Shown: positions 1 to 13,366, numbered from the stretch's first letter. The stretch is 64,000 bases of DNA from Sanderia malayensis (GCA_013076295.1 RQOL01000407.1:1-64000); one strand, 5' to 3'. Program-made: numbers and translations. Notes: a model not told the origin generated them from the sequence alone.

Positions 1-399
1 ATGATGGGCAAGAAAACATGATCACCAAGGTGTTTCTCCATTGCGAGGGTATTCCATTGCATTTGCGCTTGGCGGACCGGTGCGATGGCTGGAAAGGCTA
101 GTAGCTCGAGAGTACCATATTTGGTAGGGGGCACCTGTCTTCGCGCTAATTCCGTCCTTAAAGTGAGAATAAAAACATCGCGAAGAACTTGCAATAACCT
201 TGCCATTCGTAACAATATAGTTGCAACATGGACAGGACATCTGTGGATTACTCATCAATTCCTGTGAAGGTATAGTTATACTACCTTTATCATCGAAAAA
301 GCACACAGTCGTCCTGTGTACGTTTGCTTTGCTCGCACTTTTGCACGGACATTATGTGAAGTTGAGTGGATGAACTGAGCAATGACCAACGAATCTTTC

Positions 400-516
400 G
401 CCTACGACCATACCACCATGAGTATACCGGTTCTCGTCTGATCACCGTAGTCAAGCATGGTCGGGCCAGGTCAGTACCTGGATGGGTGACCGCCTGGGAA
501 CACTGGTGTGTAGGCC
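400..516 (+). rRNA. 5S rRNA copy 1
   Basis: 117 nt. Two one-base deletions near the 3' end, one in the CACCTGG stretch (about nt 104) and one in GTGTTG (about nt 111). The second weakens the 3' strand of helix I. The internal promoter is intact. Confidence 0.9.
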
Positions 517-1124
517 CTTAAATTTTGATTTTTTTTTCAAGTTTTACAACAATGATAGCAAGCATGCTGGGCTTTTGACACTCTAGGGTTCAGCTGTATC
601 GTGTAAACATAATTATGCATGTTTATTTTTGCAATGATGTGTTGAAATCTTGCGCTCCTCGTGAGTGTAGTGAGAAGAATAGCCATGGACAGCAGCGACG
701 GCTACGAGAATCTCATACTTGCATGATGGGCAAGAAAACATGATCACCAAGGTGTTTCCTCCATTGCGAGGGTATTCCATTGCATTTGCGCTTGGCGGAC
801 CGGTGCGATGGCTGGAAAGGCTAGTAGCTCGAGAGTACCATATTTGGTAGGGGGCACCTGTCTTCGCGCTAATTCCGTCCTTAAAGTGAGAATAAAAACA
901 TCGCGAAGAACTTGCAATAACCTTGCCATTCGTAACAATATAGTTGCAACATGGACAGGACATCTGTGGATTACTCATCAATTCCTTGTGAAGGTATAGT
1001 TATACTACCTTTAATCATCGAAAAAGCACACAGTCGTCCTGTGTACGTTTGCTTTGCTCGCACTTTTGCACGAACATTATGTGAAGTTGAGTGGATGAAC
1101 TGAGCAATGACCATCCAATCTTTC

Positions 1125-1243
1125 GCCTACGACCATACCACCATGAGTATACCGGTTCTCGTCTGATCACCGTAGTCAAGCATCGTCGGGCCAGGTCAGT
1201 ACCTGGATGGGTGACCGCCTGGGAACACCTGGTGTTGTAGGCT
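1125..1243 (+). rRNA. 5S rRNA copy 2
   Basis: 119 nt. Substitutions G60C and C119T relative to the reference copy at 60078. It is followed by a short 224-bp spacer. The upstream flank reads CCATCC where most copies have CCAACG. Confidence 0.95.
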
Positions 1244-1467
1244 ATAAATTTTGATTTTTTTTTCAAGTTTTACAACAATGACAACAATGCAACAAGGACA
1301 TGACATCTGTGGATCACTCATCAATTCCTGATGAAGGTATATGTTATACTACCTTTATCATCGAAAAAGCACACAGTCGTCCTGTGTACGTTTGCTTTGC
1401 TCGCACTTTTGCACGGACATTATGTGAAGTTGAGTGGATGAACTGAGCAATGACCAACGAATCTTTC

Positions 1468-1586
1468 GCCTACGACCATACCACCATGAGTATACCGGTT
1501 CTCGTCTGATCACCGTAGTCAAGCATGGTCGGGCCAGGTCAGTACCTGGATGGGTGACCGCCTGGGAACACCTGGTGTTGTAGGCC
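1468..1586 (+). rRNA. 5S rRNA copy 3
   Basis: Identical to the reference copy at 60078 over all 119 nt. It is preceded by a short spacer and followed by a long one. Confidence 0.98.
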
Positions 1587-2192
1587 TTAAATTTTGATTT
1601 TTTTTTCAAGTTTTACAACAATGATAGCAAGCATGCTGAGGCTTTTGACACTCTAGGGTTCAGCTGTATCGTGTAAACATAATTATGCATGTTTATTTTG
1701 CAATGATGTGTTGAAATCTTGCGCTCCTCGTGAGTGTAGTGAGAAGAATAGCCATGGTCAGCAGTGACGGCTCCGAGAATCTCATACTTGCATGATGGGC
1801 AAGAAAACATGATCACCAAGGTGTTTCCTCCATTGCGAGGGTATTCCATTGCATTTGCGCTTGGCGGACCGGTGCGATGGCTGGAAAGGCTAGTAGCTCG
1901 AGAGTACCATATTTGGTAGGGGGCACCTGTCTTCGCGCTAATTCCGTCCTTAAAGTGAGAATAAAAACATCGCGAAGAACTTGCAATAACCTTGCCATTC
2001 GTAACAATATAGTTGCAACATGGACAGGACATCTGTGGATTACTCATCAATTCCTGATGAAGGTATAGTTATACTACCTTTATCATCGAAAAAGCACACA
2101 GTCGTCCTGTGTACGTTTGCTTTGCTCGCACTTTTGCACGGACATTATGTGAAGTTGAGTGGATGAACTGAGCAATGACCAACGAATCTTTC

Positions 2193-2311
2193 GCCTACGA
2201 CCATACCACCATGAGTATACCGGTTCTCGTCTGATCACCGTAGTCAAGCATGGTCGGGCCAGGTCAGTACCTGGATGGGTGACCGCCTGGGAACACCTGG
2301 TGTTGTAGGCC
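2193..2311 (+). rRNA. 5S rRNA copy 4
   Basis: Identical to the reference over 119 nt, in a standard 725-bp unit. Confidence 0.98.
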
Positions 2312-2918
2312 TTAAATTTTGATTTTTTTTTCAAGTTTTACAACAATGATAGCAAGCATGCTGAGGCTTTTGACACTCTAGGGTTCAGCTGTATCGTGTA
2401 AACATAATTATGCATGTTTATTTTTGCAATGATGTGTTGAAATCTTGCGCTCCTCGTGAGTGTAGTGAGAAGAATAGCCATGGTCAGCAGTGACGGCTCC
2501 GAGAATCTCATACTTGCATGATGGGCAAGAAAACATGATCACCAAGGTGTTTCCTCCATTGCGAGGGTATTCCATTGCATTTGCGCTTGGCGGACCGGTG
2601 CGATGGCTGGAAAGGCTAGTAGCTCGAGAGTACCATATTTGGTAGGGGGCACCTGTCTTCGCGCTAATTCCGTCCTTAAAGTGAGAATAAAAACATCGCG
2701 AAGAACTTGCAATAACCTTGCCATTCGTAACAATATAGTTGCAACATGGACAGGACATCTGTGGATTACTCATCAATTCCTGATGAAGGTATAGTTATAC
2801 TACCTTTATCATCGAAAAAGCACACAGTCGTCCTGTGTACGTTTGCTTTGCTCGCACTTTTGCACGGACATTATGTGAAGTTGAGTGGATGAACTGAGCA
2901 ATGACCAACGAATCTTTC

Positions 2919-3037
2919 GCCTACGACCATACCACCATGAGTATACCGGTTCTCGTCTGATCACCGTAGTCAAGCATGGTCGGGCCAGGTCAGTACCTGG
3001 ATGGGTGACCGCCTGGGAACACCTGGTGTTGTAGGCC
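2919..3037 (+). rRNA. 5S rRNA copy 5
   Basis: Identical to the reference over 119 nt. Confidence 0.98.
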
Positions 3038-3643
3038 TTAAATTTTGATTTTTTTTTCAATTTTACAACAATGATAGCAAGCATGCTGAGGCTTTTGACA
3101 CTCTAGGGTTCAGCTGTATCGTGTAAACATAATTATGCATGTTTATTTTTGCAATGATGTGTTGAAATCTTGCGCTCCTCGTGAGTGTAGTGAGAAGAAT
3201 AGCCATGGTCAGCAGTGACGGCTCCGAGAATCTCATACTTGCATGATGGGCAAGAAAACATGATCACCAAGGTGTTTCCTCCATTGCGAGGGTATTCCAT
3301 TGCATTTGCGCTTGGCGGACCGGTGCGATGGCTGGAAAGGCTAGTAGCTCGAGAGTACCATATTTGGTAGGGGGCACCTGTCTTCGCGCTAATTCCGTCC
3401 TTAAAGTGAGAATAAAAACATCGCGAAGAACTTGCAATAACCTTGCCATTCGTAACAATATAGTTGCAACATGGACAGGACATCTGTGGATTACTCATCA
3501 ATTCCTGATGAAGGTATAGTTATACTACCTTTATCATCGAAAAAGCACACAGTCGTCCTGTGTACGTTTGCTTTGCTCGCACTTTTGCACGGACATTATG
3601 TGAAGTTGAGTGGATGAACTGAGCAATGACCAACGAATCTTTC

Positions 3644-3761
3644 GCCTACGACCATACCACCATGAGTATACCGGTTCTCGTCTGATCACCGTAGTCAAGC
3701 ATGGTCGGGCCAGGTCAGTACCTGGATGGGTACCGCCTGGGAACACCTGGTGTTGTAGGCC
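3644..3761 (+). rRNA. 5S rRNA copy 6
   Basis: 118 nt. One base (G89) is missing inside box C, in GGGTGACC. The rest matches the reference. Either a real box C mutation or a consensus error. Confidence 0.93.
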
Positions 3762-4367
3762 TTAAATTTTGATTTTTTTTTCAAGTTTTACAACAATGAT
3801 AGCAAGCATGCTGAGGCTTTTGACACTCTAGGGTTCAGCTGTATCGTGTAAACATAATTATGCATGTTTATTTTTGCAATGATGTGTTGAAATCTTGCGC
3901 TCCTCGTGAGTGTAGTGAGAAGAATAGCCATGGTCAGCAGTGACGGCTCCGAGAATCTCATACTTGCATGATGGGCAAGAAAACATGATCACCAAGGTGT
4001 TTCCTCCATTGCGAGGGTATTCCATTGCATTTGCGCTTGGCGGACCGGTGCGATGGCTGGAAAGGCTAGTAGCTCGAGAGTACCATATTTGGTAGGGGGC
4101 ACCTGTCTTCGCGCTAATTCCGTCCTTAAAGTGAGAATAAAAACATCGCGAAGAACTTGCAATAACCTTGCCATTCGTAACAATATAGTTGCAACATGGA
4201 CAGGACATCTGTGGATTACTCATCAATTCCTTGTGAAGGTATAGTTATACTGCCTTTATCATCGAAAAAGCACACAGTCGTCCTGTGTACGTTTGCTTTG
4301 CTCGCACTTTTGCACGGACATTATGTGAAGTTGAGTGGATGAACTGAGCAATGACAACGAATCTTTC

Positions 4368-4486
4368 GCCTACGACCATACCACCATGAGTATACCGGTT
4401 CTCGTCTGATCACCGTAGTCAAGCATGGTCGGGCCAGGTCAGTACCTGGATGGGTGACCGCCTGGGAACACCTGGTGTTGTAGGCC
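4368..4486 (+). rRNA. 5S rRNA copy 7
   Basis: Identical to the reference over 119 nt. The upstream flank has lost one C in the CCAACG stretch. Confidence 0.98.
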
Positions 4487-5092
4487 TTAAATTTTGATTT
4501 TTTTTTCAAGTTTTACAACAATGATAGCAAGCATGCTGAGGCTTTTGACACTCTAGGGTTCAGCTGTATCGTGTAACATAATTATGCATGTTTGTTTTTG
4601 CAATGATGTGCTGAAATCTTGCGCTCCTCTTGAGTGTAGTGAGAAGAATAGCCATGGTCAGCAGTGACGGCTCCGAGAATCTCATACTTGCATGATGGGC
4701 AAGAAAACATGATCACCAAGGTGTTTCCTCCATTGCGAGGGTATTCCATTGCATTTGCGCTTGGCGGACCGGTGCGATGGCTGGAAAGGCTAGTAGCTCG
4801 AGAGTACCATATTTGGTAGGGGGCACCTGTCTTCGCGCTAATTCCGTCCTTAAAGTGAGAATAAAAACATCGCGAAGAACTTGCAATAACCTTGCCATTC
4901 GTAACAATATAGTTGCAACATGGACAGGACATCTGTGGATTACTCATCAATTCCTGATGAAGGTATAGTTATACTACCTTTATCATCGAAAAAGCACACA
5001 GTCGTCCTGTGTACGTTTGCTTTGCTCGCACTTTTGCACGGACATTATGTGAAGTTGAGTGGATGAACTGAGCAATGACCAACGAATCTTTC

Positions 5093-5210
5093 GCCTACGA
5101 CCATACCACCATGAGTATACCGGTTCTCGTTGATCACCGTAGTCAAGCATGGTCGGGCCAGGTCAGTACCTGGATGGGTGACCGCCTGGGAACACCTGGT
5201 GTTGTAGGCC
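5093..5210 (+). rRNA. 5S rRNA copy 8
   Basis: 118 nt. C39 is deleted; otherwise consensus, with the internal promoter intact. Confidence 0.94.
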
Positions 5211-5815
5211 TTAAATTTTGATTTTTTTTTCAATTTTACAACAATGATAGCAAGCATGCTGAGGCTTTTGACACTCTAGGGTTCAGCTGTATCGTGTAAA
5301 CATAATTATGCATGTTTATTTTTGCAATGATGTGTTGAAATCTTGCGCTCCTCGTGAGTGTAGTGAGAAGAATAGCCATGGTCAGCAGTGACGGCTCGAG
5401 AATCTCATACTTGCATGATGGGCAAGAAAACATGATCACCAAGGTGTTTCCTCCATTGCGAGGGTATTCCATTGCATTTGCGCTTGGCGGACCGGTGCGA
5501 TGGCTGGAAAGGCTAGTAGCTCGAGAGCACCATATTTGGTAGGGGGCACCTGTCTTCGCGCTAATTCCGTCCTTAAAGTGAGAATAAAAACATCGCGAAG
5601 AAATTGCAATAACCTTGCCATTCGCAACAATATAGTTGCAACATGGACAGGACATCTGTGGATTACTCATCAATTCCTGATGAAGGTATAGTTATACTAC
5701 CTTTATCATCGAAAAAGCACACAGTCGTCCTGTGTACGTTTGCTTTGCTCGCACTTTTGCACGAACATTATGTGAAGTTGAGTGGATGAACTCAGCAATG
5801 ATCAACGAATCTTTC

Positions 5816-5932
5816 GCCTACGACCATACCACCATGAGTATACCGGTTCTCGTCTGATCACCGTAGTCAAGCATGGTCGGGCCAGGTCAGTACCTGGATG
5901 GGTCCTCCTGGGAACACCTGGTGTTGTAGGCC
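5816..5932 (+). rRNA. 5S rRNA copy 9, altered box C
   Basis: 117 nt. The box C segment GGTGACCGCC reads GGTCCTCC, two bases short with changes in the TFIIIA-binding region. Helix I ends are intact. It may be a non-functional copy. Confidence 0.8.
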
Positions 5933-6534
5933 TAAAATTTTGATTTGTTTTTCAAATTTTACAACAATGATAGCAAGCATGCTTAGGCTTTTGACACTCT
6001 AGGGTTCAGCTGTATCGTTTGGACATAATTATGAATGTTTATTTTTGCAATGATGTGTTGAAATCTTGGGCTCCTCGTGAGTGTAGTGAGAAGAATAGCC
6101 AAGGACAGCAGTGACGGCTCCGAGAATCTCATACTTGCATGATGGGCAAGAAAACATGATCACCAAGGTGTTTCCTCCATTGCGAGGGTATTCCATTGCA
6201 TTTGCGCTTGGCGGACCGGTGCGATGGCTGGAAAGGCTAGTAGCTCGAGAGTACCATATTTGGTAGGGGGCACCTGTCTTCGCGCTAATTCCGTCCTTAA
6301 AGTGAGAATAAAACATCGCGAAGAACTTGCAATAACCTTGCCATTCGTAACAATATAGTTGCAACATGGACAGACATTGTGGATTACTCATCAATTCCTG
6401 TGAAGGTATAGTTATACTACCTTTATCATCGAAAAAGCACACAGTCGTCCTGTGTACGTTTGCTTTGCTCGCACTTTTGCACGGACATTATGTGAAGTTG
6501 AGTGGATGAACTGAGCAATGACATCGAATCTTTC

Positions 6535-6648
6535 GCCTACGACCATACCACCATGAGTATACCGGTTCTCGTCTGATCACCGTAGTCAAGCATGGTCGGG
6601 CCAGGTCAGTACTGGATGGGTGACGCCTGGAAACCTGGTGTTGTAGTA
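6535..6648 (+). pseudogene. 5S rRNA copy 10, degraded
   Basis: About 114 nt. The 5' half is normal, but the 3' third has several single-base losses and the terminal GGCC is replaced by GTAT, so helix I cannot close. It lies at the start of the worst stretch of the array. Confidence 0.7.
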
Positions 6649-6839
6649 TAAATTTTGATTTTTTTTTCAAGTTAAAAAATGACAACAATGCAACATGAAG
6701 GAATCTGTGGTACTCATAATCCTGATGAAGGTATAGTTATACTACTTTATCATCGAAAAACACAGTGTCCTGTGTACGTTTGCTTGCTCGATTTTTACCA
6801 TTATGAGTTGAGTGGATGATGACAATGACCACATCTTTC

Positions 6840-6935
6840 GCTACGACATACCACCATGATATACCGGTTGTCTTAGTAGTCAAGCATGGTGGCCAGGTCG
6901 TACATGGGTGACGCTGGAACACTGGTGTGTAGGCC
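6840..6935 (+). pseudogene. 5S rRNA copy 11, heavily deleted
   Basis: Only 96 nt remain. Many small deletions are scattered through the whole gene, with no single large gap. The flanking spacer at 6,680-6,955 is damaged in the same way. This pattern is more typical of a poor long-read consensus than of evolutionary decay. Confidence 0.65.
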
Positions 6936-7531
6936 TAATTTTGATTTTTTTTAAGTTTTCAACAATGATAGCAAGCATGCTGAGGCTTTTGACACTCTAG
7001 GGTTCAGCTGTATCGTGTAAACATAATTATGCATGTTTATTTTGCAATGATGTGTTGAAATCTTGCGCTCCTCGTGAGTGTAGTGAGAAGAATAGCCATG
7101 GTCAGCAGTGACGGCTCCGAGAATCTCATACTTGCATGATGGGCAAGAAAACATGATCACCAAGGTGTTTCCTCCATTGCGAGGGTATTCCATTGCATTT
7201 GCGCTTGGCGACCGGTGCGATGGCTGGAAAGGCTAGTAGCTCGAGAGTACCATATTTGGTAGGGGGCACCTGTCTCGCGCTATTCCGTCCTTAAAGTGAG
7301 AATAAAACATCGCGAAGAACTTGCAATAACCTTGCCATTCGTAACAATATAGTTTGCAACATGGACAGGACATCTGTGGATTACTCATCAATTCCTGATG
7401 AAGGTATAGTTATACTACCTTTATCATCGAAAAAGCACACAGTCGTCCTGTGTACGTTTGCTTTGCTCGCACTTTTGCACGGACATTATGTGAAGTTGAG
7501 TGGATGAACTGAGCAATGACAACAATCTTTC

Positions 7532-7628
7532 GCCTACGACCATACCACCATGAGTATACCGGTTCTCGTCTGATCACGTAGTCAAGCATGTCGGGCCGGT
7601 CAGTACTGGATGGGTGACCGCTGGAACG
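7532..7628 (+). pseudogene. 5S rRNA copy 12, 3' end lost
   Basis: The first 45 nt are consensus, then one-base losses follow. The sequence becomes unrecognisable after CTGGAAC (7,627), so the 3' strand of helix I is missing. Confidence 0.65.
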
Positions 7629-7815
7629 ACATTTTTTGCTATATTTTGATTTTTTTTTTAGTTTTACAATGAAACAATGCAACATGGAGGATTGTGGTAT
7701 CTCAATTCTGTGGGTTGTTATCTACTTTTCATGGAACAGTCGTCTTGTAGTTTGTTTGTCCATTTTTCACGGCATATGTGAAGTTGAGGGATGAACTGAA
7801 ATGAAACGAATCTTC

Positions 7816-7924
7816 GCTACGACATACAATGAGTATACCGTTTCGTTGATCACCGTAGTCAAGCATGGTCGGGCCAGGTCAGTACTGGATGGGTGACCGC
7901 CTGGGAACACTGGTGTTGTAGGCC
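7816..7924 (+). pseudogene. 5S rRNA copy 13, 5' half degraded
   Basis: 109 nt. The first 45 nt have lost about 8 bases, while the second half, including boxes A and C, is nearly intact. It is the mirror image of copy 12, as if the damage centred on 7,620-7,830. Confidence 0.65.
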
Positions 7925-8525
7925 TTAAATTTTGATTTTTTTTCAAGTTTTACAACAATGATAGCAAGTATGCTGAGGCTTTTGACACTCTAGGGTTCAG
8001 CTGTATCGTGTAAACATAATATGCATGTTTATTTTTGCAATGATGTGTTGAAATCTTGCGCTCCTCGTGAGTGTAGTGAGAAGAATAGCCATGGTCAGCA
8101 GTGACGGCTCGAGAATCTCATACTTGCATGATGGGCAAGAAAACATGATCACCAAGGTGTTTCTCCATTGCGAGGGTATTCCATTGCATTTGCGCTTGGC
8201 GACCGGTGCGATGGCTGGAAAGGCTAGTAGCTCGAGAGTACCATATTTGGTAGGGGGCACCTGTCTTCGCGCTAATTCCGTCCTTAAATGAGAATAAAAA
8301 CATCGCGAAGAACTTGCAATAACCTTGCCATTCGTAACAATATAGTTGCAACATGGACAGGACATCTGTGGATTACTCATCAATTCCTTGTGAAAGGTAT
8401 AGTTATACTACCTTTATCATCGAAAAAGCACACAGTCGTCCTGTGTACGTTTGCTTTGCTCGCACTTTTGCACGGACATTATGTGAAGTTGAGTGGATGA
8501 ACTGAGCAATGACCAACAATCTTTC

Positions 8526-8642
8526 GCCTACGACCATACCACCATGAGTATACCGGTTCTCGTCTGATCACCGTAGTCAAGCATGGTGGGCCAGGTCAGT
8601 ACTGGATGGGTGACCGCCTGGGAACACCTGGTGTTGTAGGCC
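8526..8642 (+). rRNA. 5S rRNA copy 14
   Basis: 117 nt. One-base deletions at C63 (intermediate element) and C80; otherwise consensus. Confidence 0.87.
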
Positions 8643-9250
8643 TTAAATTTTGATATTTTTTTTCAAGTTTTACAACAATGATAGCAAGCATGCTGGGGCT
8701 TTTGACACTCTAGGGTTCAGCTGTATCGTGTAAACATAACTATGCATGTTTATTTTTGCAATGATGTGTTGAAATCTTGCGCTCCTCGTGAGTGTAGTGA
8801 GAAGAATAGCCATGGACAGCAGTGACGGCTCCGAGAATCTCATACTTGCATGATGGGCAAGAAAACATGATCACCAAGGTGTTTCTCCATTGCGAGGGTA
8901 TTCCATTGCATTTGCGCTTGGCGGACCGGTGCGATGGCTGGAAAGGCTAGTAGCTCGAGAGTACCATATTTGGTAGGGGGCACCTGTCTTCGCGCTAATT
9001 CCGTCCTTAAAGTGAGAATAAAAACATCGCGAAGAACTTGCAATAACCTTGCCATTCGTAACAATATAGTTGCAACATGGACAGGACATCTGTGGATTAC
9101 TCATCAATTCCTTGTGAAAGGTATAGTTATACTACCTTTATCATCGAAAAAGCACACAGTCGTCCTGTGTACGTTTGCTTTGCTCGCACTTTTGCACGGA
9201 CATTATGTGAAGTTGAGTGGATGAACTGAGCAATGACCAACCAATCTTTC

Positions 9251-9368
9251 GCCTACGACCATACCACCATGAGTATACCGGTTCTCGTCTGATCACCGTA
9301 GTCAAGCATCGTCGGGCCAGGTCAGTACCTGGATGGGTGACCGCCTGGGAACACCTGTGTTGTAGGCT
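9251..9368 (+). rRNA. 5S rRNA copy 15
   Basis: 118 nt. It carries G60C and C119T like copy 2, plus one lost G near nt 108. A short spacer follows. Confidence 0.92.
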
Positions 9369-9588
9369 ATAAATTTTGATTTTTTTTTTCAAGTTTTACA
9401 ACAATGACACAATGCAACATGGACAGGACATCTGTGGATCACTCACATTCTGATGAAGGTATAGTTATACTACCTTTATCATCGAAAAAGCACACAGTCG
9501 TCCTGTGTACGTTTGCTTTGCTCGCATTTTTTCACGGGCATTATGTGAAGTTGAGAGGATGAACTGAACAATGACCAACGAATCTTTC

Positions 9589-9703
9589 GCCTACGACATA
9601 CCACCATGAGTATACCGGTTCTCGTCTGATCACCGTAGTCAAGCATGGTGGGCCAGGTCAGTACTGGATGGGTGACCGCCTGGGAACACTGGTGTTGTAG
9701 GCC
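9589..9703 (+). rRNA. 5S rRNA copy 16
   Basis: 115 nt. Four one-base losses, all C (near nt 10, 63, 80 and 105). Loss confined to C residues suggests a sequencing-consensus artefact. Confidence 0.82.
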
Positions 9704-10306
9704 TTAAATTTTTGATTTTTTTTTCAAGTTTTACAACATGATAGCAAGTATGCTGAGGCTTTTGACACTCTAGGGTTCAGCTGTATCGTGTAAACATAAT
9801 TATGCATGTTTATTTTGCAATGATGTGTTGAAATCTTGCGCTCCTCGTGAGTGTAGTGAGAAGAATAGCCATGGTCAGCAGTGACGGGCTCCGAGAATCT
9901 CATACTTGCATGATGGGCAAGAAAACATGATCACCAAGGTGTTTCTCCATTGCGAGGGTATTCCATTGCATTTGCGCTTGGCGACCGGTGCGATGGCTGG
10001 AAAGGCTAGTAGCTCGAGAGTACATATTTGGTAGGGGGCACCTGTCTTCGCGCTAATTCCGTCCTTAAAGTGAGAATAAAAACATCGCGAAGAACTTGCA
10101 ATAACCTTGCCATTCGTAACAATATAGTTGCAACATGGACAGGACATCTGTGGATTACTCATCAATTCCTGATGAAGGTATAGTTATACTACCTTTATCA
10201 TCGAAAAAGCACACAGTCGTCCTGTGTACGTTTGCTTTGCTCGCACTTTTGCACGGACATTATGTGAAGTTGAGTGGATGAACTGAGCAATGACAACGAA
10301 TCTTTC

Positions 10307-10426
10307 GCCTACGACCATACCACCATGAGTATACCGGTTCTCGTCTGATCACCGTAGTCAAGCATTGTCGGGCCAGGTCAGTACCTGGATGGGTGACCGC
10401 CCTGGGAACACCTGGTGTTGTAGGCC
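10307..10426 (+). rRNA. 5S rRNA copy 17
   Basis: 120 nt. G60T and one extra C in the CCGCC stretch of box C. Confidence 0.9.
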
Positions 10427-11028
10427 TAAATTTTGATATTTTTTTTCAAGTTTTACAACAATGATAAGCAAGCCATGCTGAGGCTTTTGACACTCTAGGG
10501 TTCAGCTGTATCGTGTAAACATAACTATGCAATGTTTATTTTTGCAATGATTGTTGAAATCTTGCGCTCCTCGTGAGTGTAGTGAGAAGAATAGCCATGG
10601 TCAGCAGTGACGGCTCCGAGAATCTCATACTTGCATGATGGGCAAGAAAACATGATCACAAGGTGTTTCTCCATTGCGAGGGTATTCCATTGCATTTGCG
10701 CTTGGCGGACCGGTGCGATGGCTGGAAAGGCTAGTAGCTCGAGAGTACCATATTGGTAGGGGGCACCTGTCTTCGCGCTAATTCCGTCTTAAAGTGAGAA
10801 TAAAAACATCGCGAAGAACTTGCAATAACCTTGCCATTCGTAACAATATAGTTGCAACATGGACAGGACATCTGTGGATTACTCATCAATTCCTGTGAGG
10901 TATAGTTATACTACCTTTATCATCGAAAAAGCACACAGTCGTCCTGTGTACGTTGCTTTGCTCGCACTTTTGCACGGACATTATGTGAAGTTGAGTGGAT
11001 GAACTGAGCAATGACAAACGAATCTTTC

Positions 11029-11147
11029 GCCTACTACCATACCACAATGACTATACCGGTTTTCGTTTGACCACCGTAGTCAAGCATGGTCGGGCCAGGT
11101 CAGTGCCTGGATGGGTGACCGCCTGGGAACACCTGGTGTTGTAGGCC
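11029..11147 (+). rRNA. 5S rRNA copy 18, divergent 5' half
   Basis: 119 nt with G7T, C18A, G23C, C34T, C39T, T43C and A77G. G7T affects a helix I pair. All but G7T and C34T recur in copy 27 (17317), marking the two as duplicates. The next unit downstream has no 5S gene. Confidence 0.93.
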
Positions 11148-12301
11148 TTAAATTTTGATTTTTTTTTCACCTTTTACAACAATGATAGCAAGCATGCTGA
11201 GGCTTTTGACACTCTAGGGTTCAGCTGTATCGTGTAAACATAATTATGCATGTTTATTTTTGCAATGATGTGTTGAAATCTTGCGCTCCTCGCGAGTGTA
11301 GTGAGAAGAATAGCCATGGTCAGCAGTGACGGCTCCGAGAATCTCATACTTGCATGATGGGCAAGAAAACATGATCACCAAGGTGTTTCCTCCATTGCGA
11401 GGGTATTCCATTGCATTTGCGCTTGGCGGACCGGTGCGATGGCTGGAAAGGCTAGTAGCTCGAGAGTACCATATTTGGTAGGGGGCACCTGTCTTCGCGC
11501 TAATTCCGTCCTTAAAGTGAGAATAAAAACATCGCGAAGAACTTGCAATAACCTTGCCATTCGTAACAAAATAGTTGCAACATGGACAGGACATCTGTGG
11601 ATTACTCATCAATTCCTGGTGAAGGTATTGTTATACTACCTTTATCATCGAAAAAGCACACAGTCGTCCTGTGTACGTTTGCTTTGCTCGCACTTTTGCA
11701 CGGACATTATGTGAAGTTGAGTGTATGAACTGAACAATGACCAACGAGGCTTTTGACACTCTAGGGTTCAGCTGTATCGTGTAAACATAATTATGCATGT
11801 TTATTTTTGCAATGATGTGTTGAAACCTTGCTCTCCTCGTGAGTGTAGTGAGAAGAATAGCCATGATCAGCAGTGACGGCTCCGAGAATCTCATACTTGC
11901 ATGATGGGCAAAAAAACATGATCACCAAGGTGTTTCCTCCATTGCGAGGGTATTCCATTGCATTTGCGCTTGGCGGACCGGTGCGATGGCTGGAAAGGCT
12001 AGTAGCTCGAGAGTACTTTATTTGGTAGGGGGCACCTGTCTTCGCGCTAATTTCGTCTTTAAAGTGAGAATAAAAACATCGCGAAGAACTTGCAATAACC
12101 TTGCCATTCGTAACAATATAGTTGCAACATGGACAGGACATCTGTGGATTACTCATCAATTCCTGATGAAGGTATAGTTATACTACCTTTATCATCGAAA
12201 AAGCACACAGTCGTCCTGTGTACGTTTGCTTTGCTCGAACTTTTGCACGGACATTATGTGAAGTTGAGTGGATGAACTGAGCAATGACCAACGAATCTTT
12301 C
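11148..12301 (+). repeat. Double-length spacer with a 5S-less unit
   Basis: Between copies 18 and 19 there is one full spacer, then a second one, but no gene between them. At 11,747/11,748 the pre-gene flank (...CCAACGA) is joined directly to GGCTTTTGAC, which normally lies about 58 bp downstream of a 5S. About 177 bp, including the entire 5S and its T-run, are deleted. Confidence 0.93.
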
Positions 12302-12420
12302 GCCTACGACCATACCACCATGAGTATACCGGTTCTCGTCTGATCACCGTAGTCAAGCGTAGTCGGGCCAGGTCAGTACCTGGATGGGTGACCACCTGGG
12401 AACACCTGGTGTTGTAGGCC
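12302..12420 (+). rRNA. 5S rRNA copy 19
   Basis: 119 nt with A58G and G60A (box A to intermediate element) and G93A (box C). It shares all three with copy 28 (18590). Confidence 0.94.
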
Positions 12421-13025
12421 TTAATTTTTGATTTTTTTTTTCACGTTTTACAACAATGATAGCAAACATGCTGAGGCTTTTGACACTCTAGGGTTCAGCT
12501 ATATCGTGTAAACATAATTATGCATGTTTATTTTGCAATGATGTGTTGAAATCTTGGCTCCTCGTGAGTGTAGTGAGAAGAATAGCCATGGTCAGCAGTG
12601 ACGGCTCCGAGAATCTCATACTTGCATGATGGGCAAGAAAACATGATCACCAATGTGTTTCCTCCATTGGGAGGGTATTCCATTGCCTTTGCGCTTAGCG
12701 GACCTGTGCGATGGCTGGAAAGGCTAGTAGCTCGAGAGTACCATACTTGGTAGGGGGCACCTGTCTTCGCGCTAATTCCGTCTTAAAGTGAGAATAAAAG
12801 CATCGCGAAGAACTTGCAATAACCTTGCCATTCGTAACAATATAGTTGCAACATGGACAGGACATCTGTGGATTACTCATCAATTCCTGATGAAGGTATA
12901 GTTATACTACCTTTATCATCGAAAAAGCACACAGTCGTCCTGTGTACGCTTGCTTTGCTCGCACTTTTGCACGAACATTATGTGAAGTTGAGTGGATGAA
13001 CTGAGCAATGACCATCGAATCTTTC

Positions 13026-13143
13026 GCCTACGACCATACCACCATGAGTATACCGGTTCTCGTCTGATCACCGTAGACAAGCATCGTCGGGCCAGGTCAG
13101 TACCTGGATGGGTGACCGCCTGGGAACACCTGTGTTGTAGGCT
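13026..13143 (+). rRNA. 5S rRNA copy 20
   Basis: 118 nt. T52A and G60C in the box A region, one lost G near nt 108, and C119T. It heads a short unit and corresponds to copy 29. Confidence 0.93.
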
Positions 13144-13366
13144 ATAAATTTTGATTTTTTTTTCAAGTTTTACAACAATGACAACAATGCAACATGGACA
13201 GGACATCTGTGGATTACTCATCATTTCCTGATGAAAGTATAGTTATACTACCTTTATCATCGAAAAAGCACACATTCGTCCTGTGTACGTTTGCTTTGCT
13301 CGAACTTTTGCACGGACATTATGTGAAGTTGAGTTGATGAACTGAGCAATGACCAACGAATCTTTC

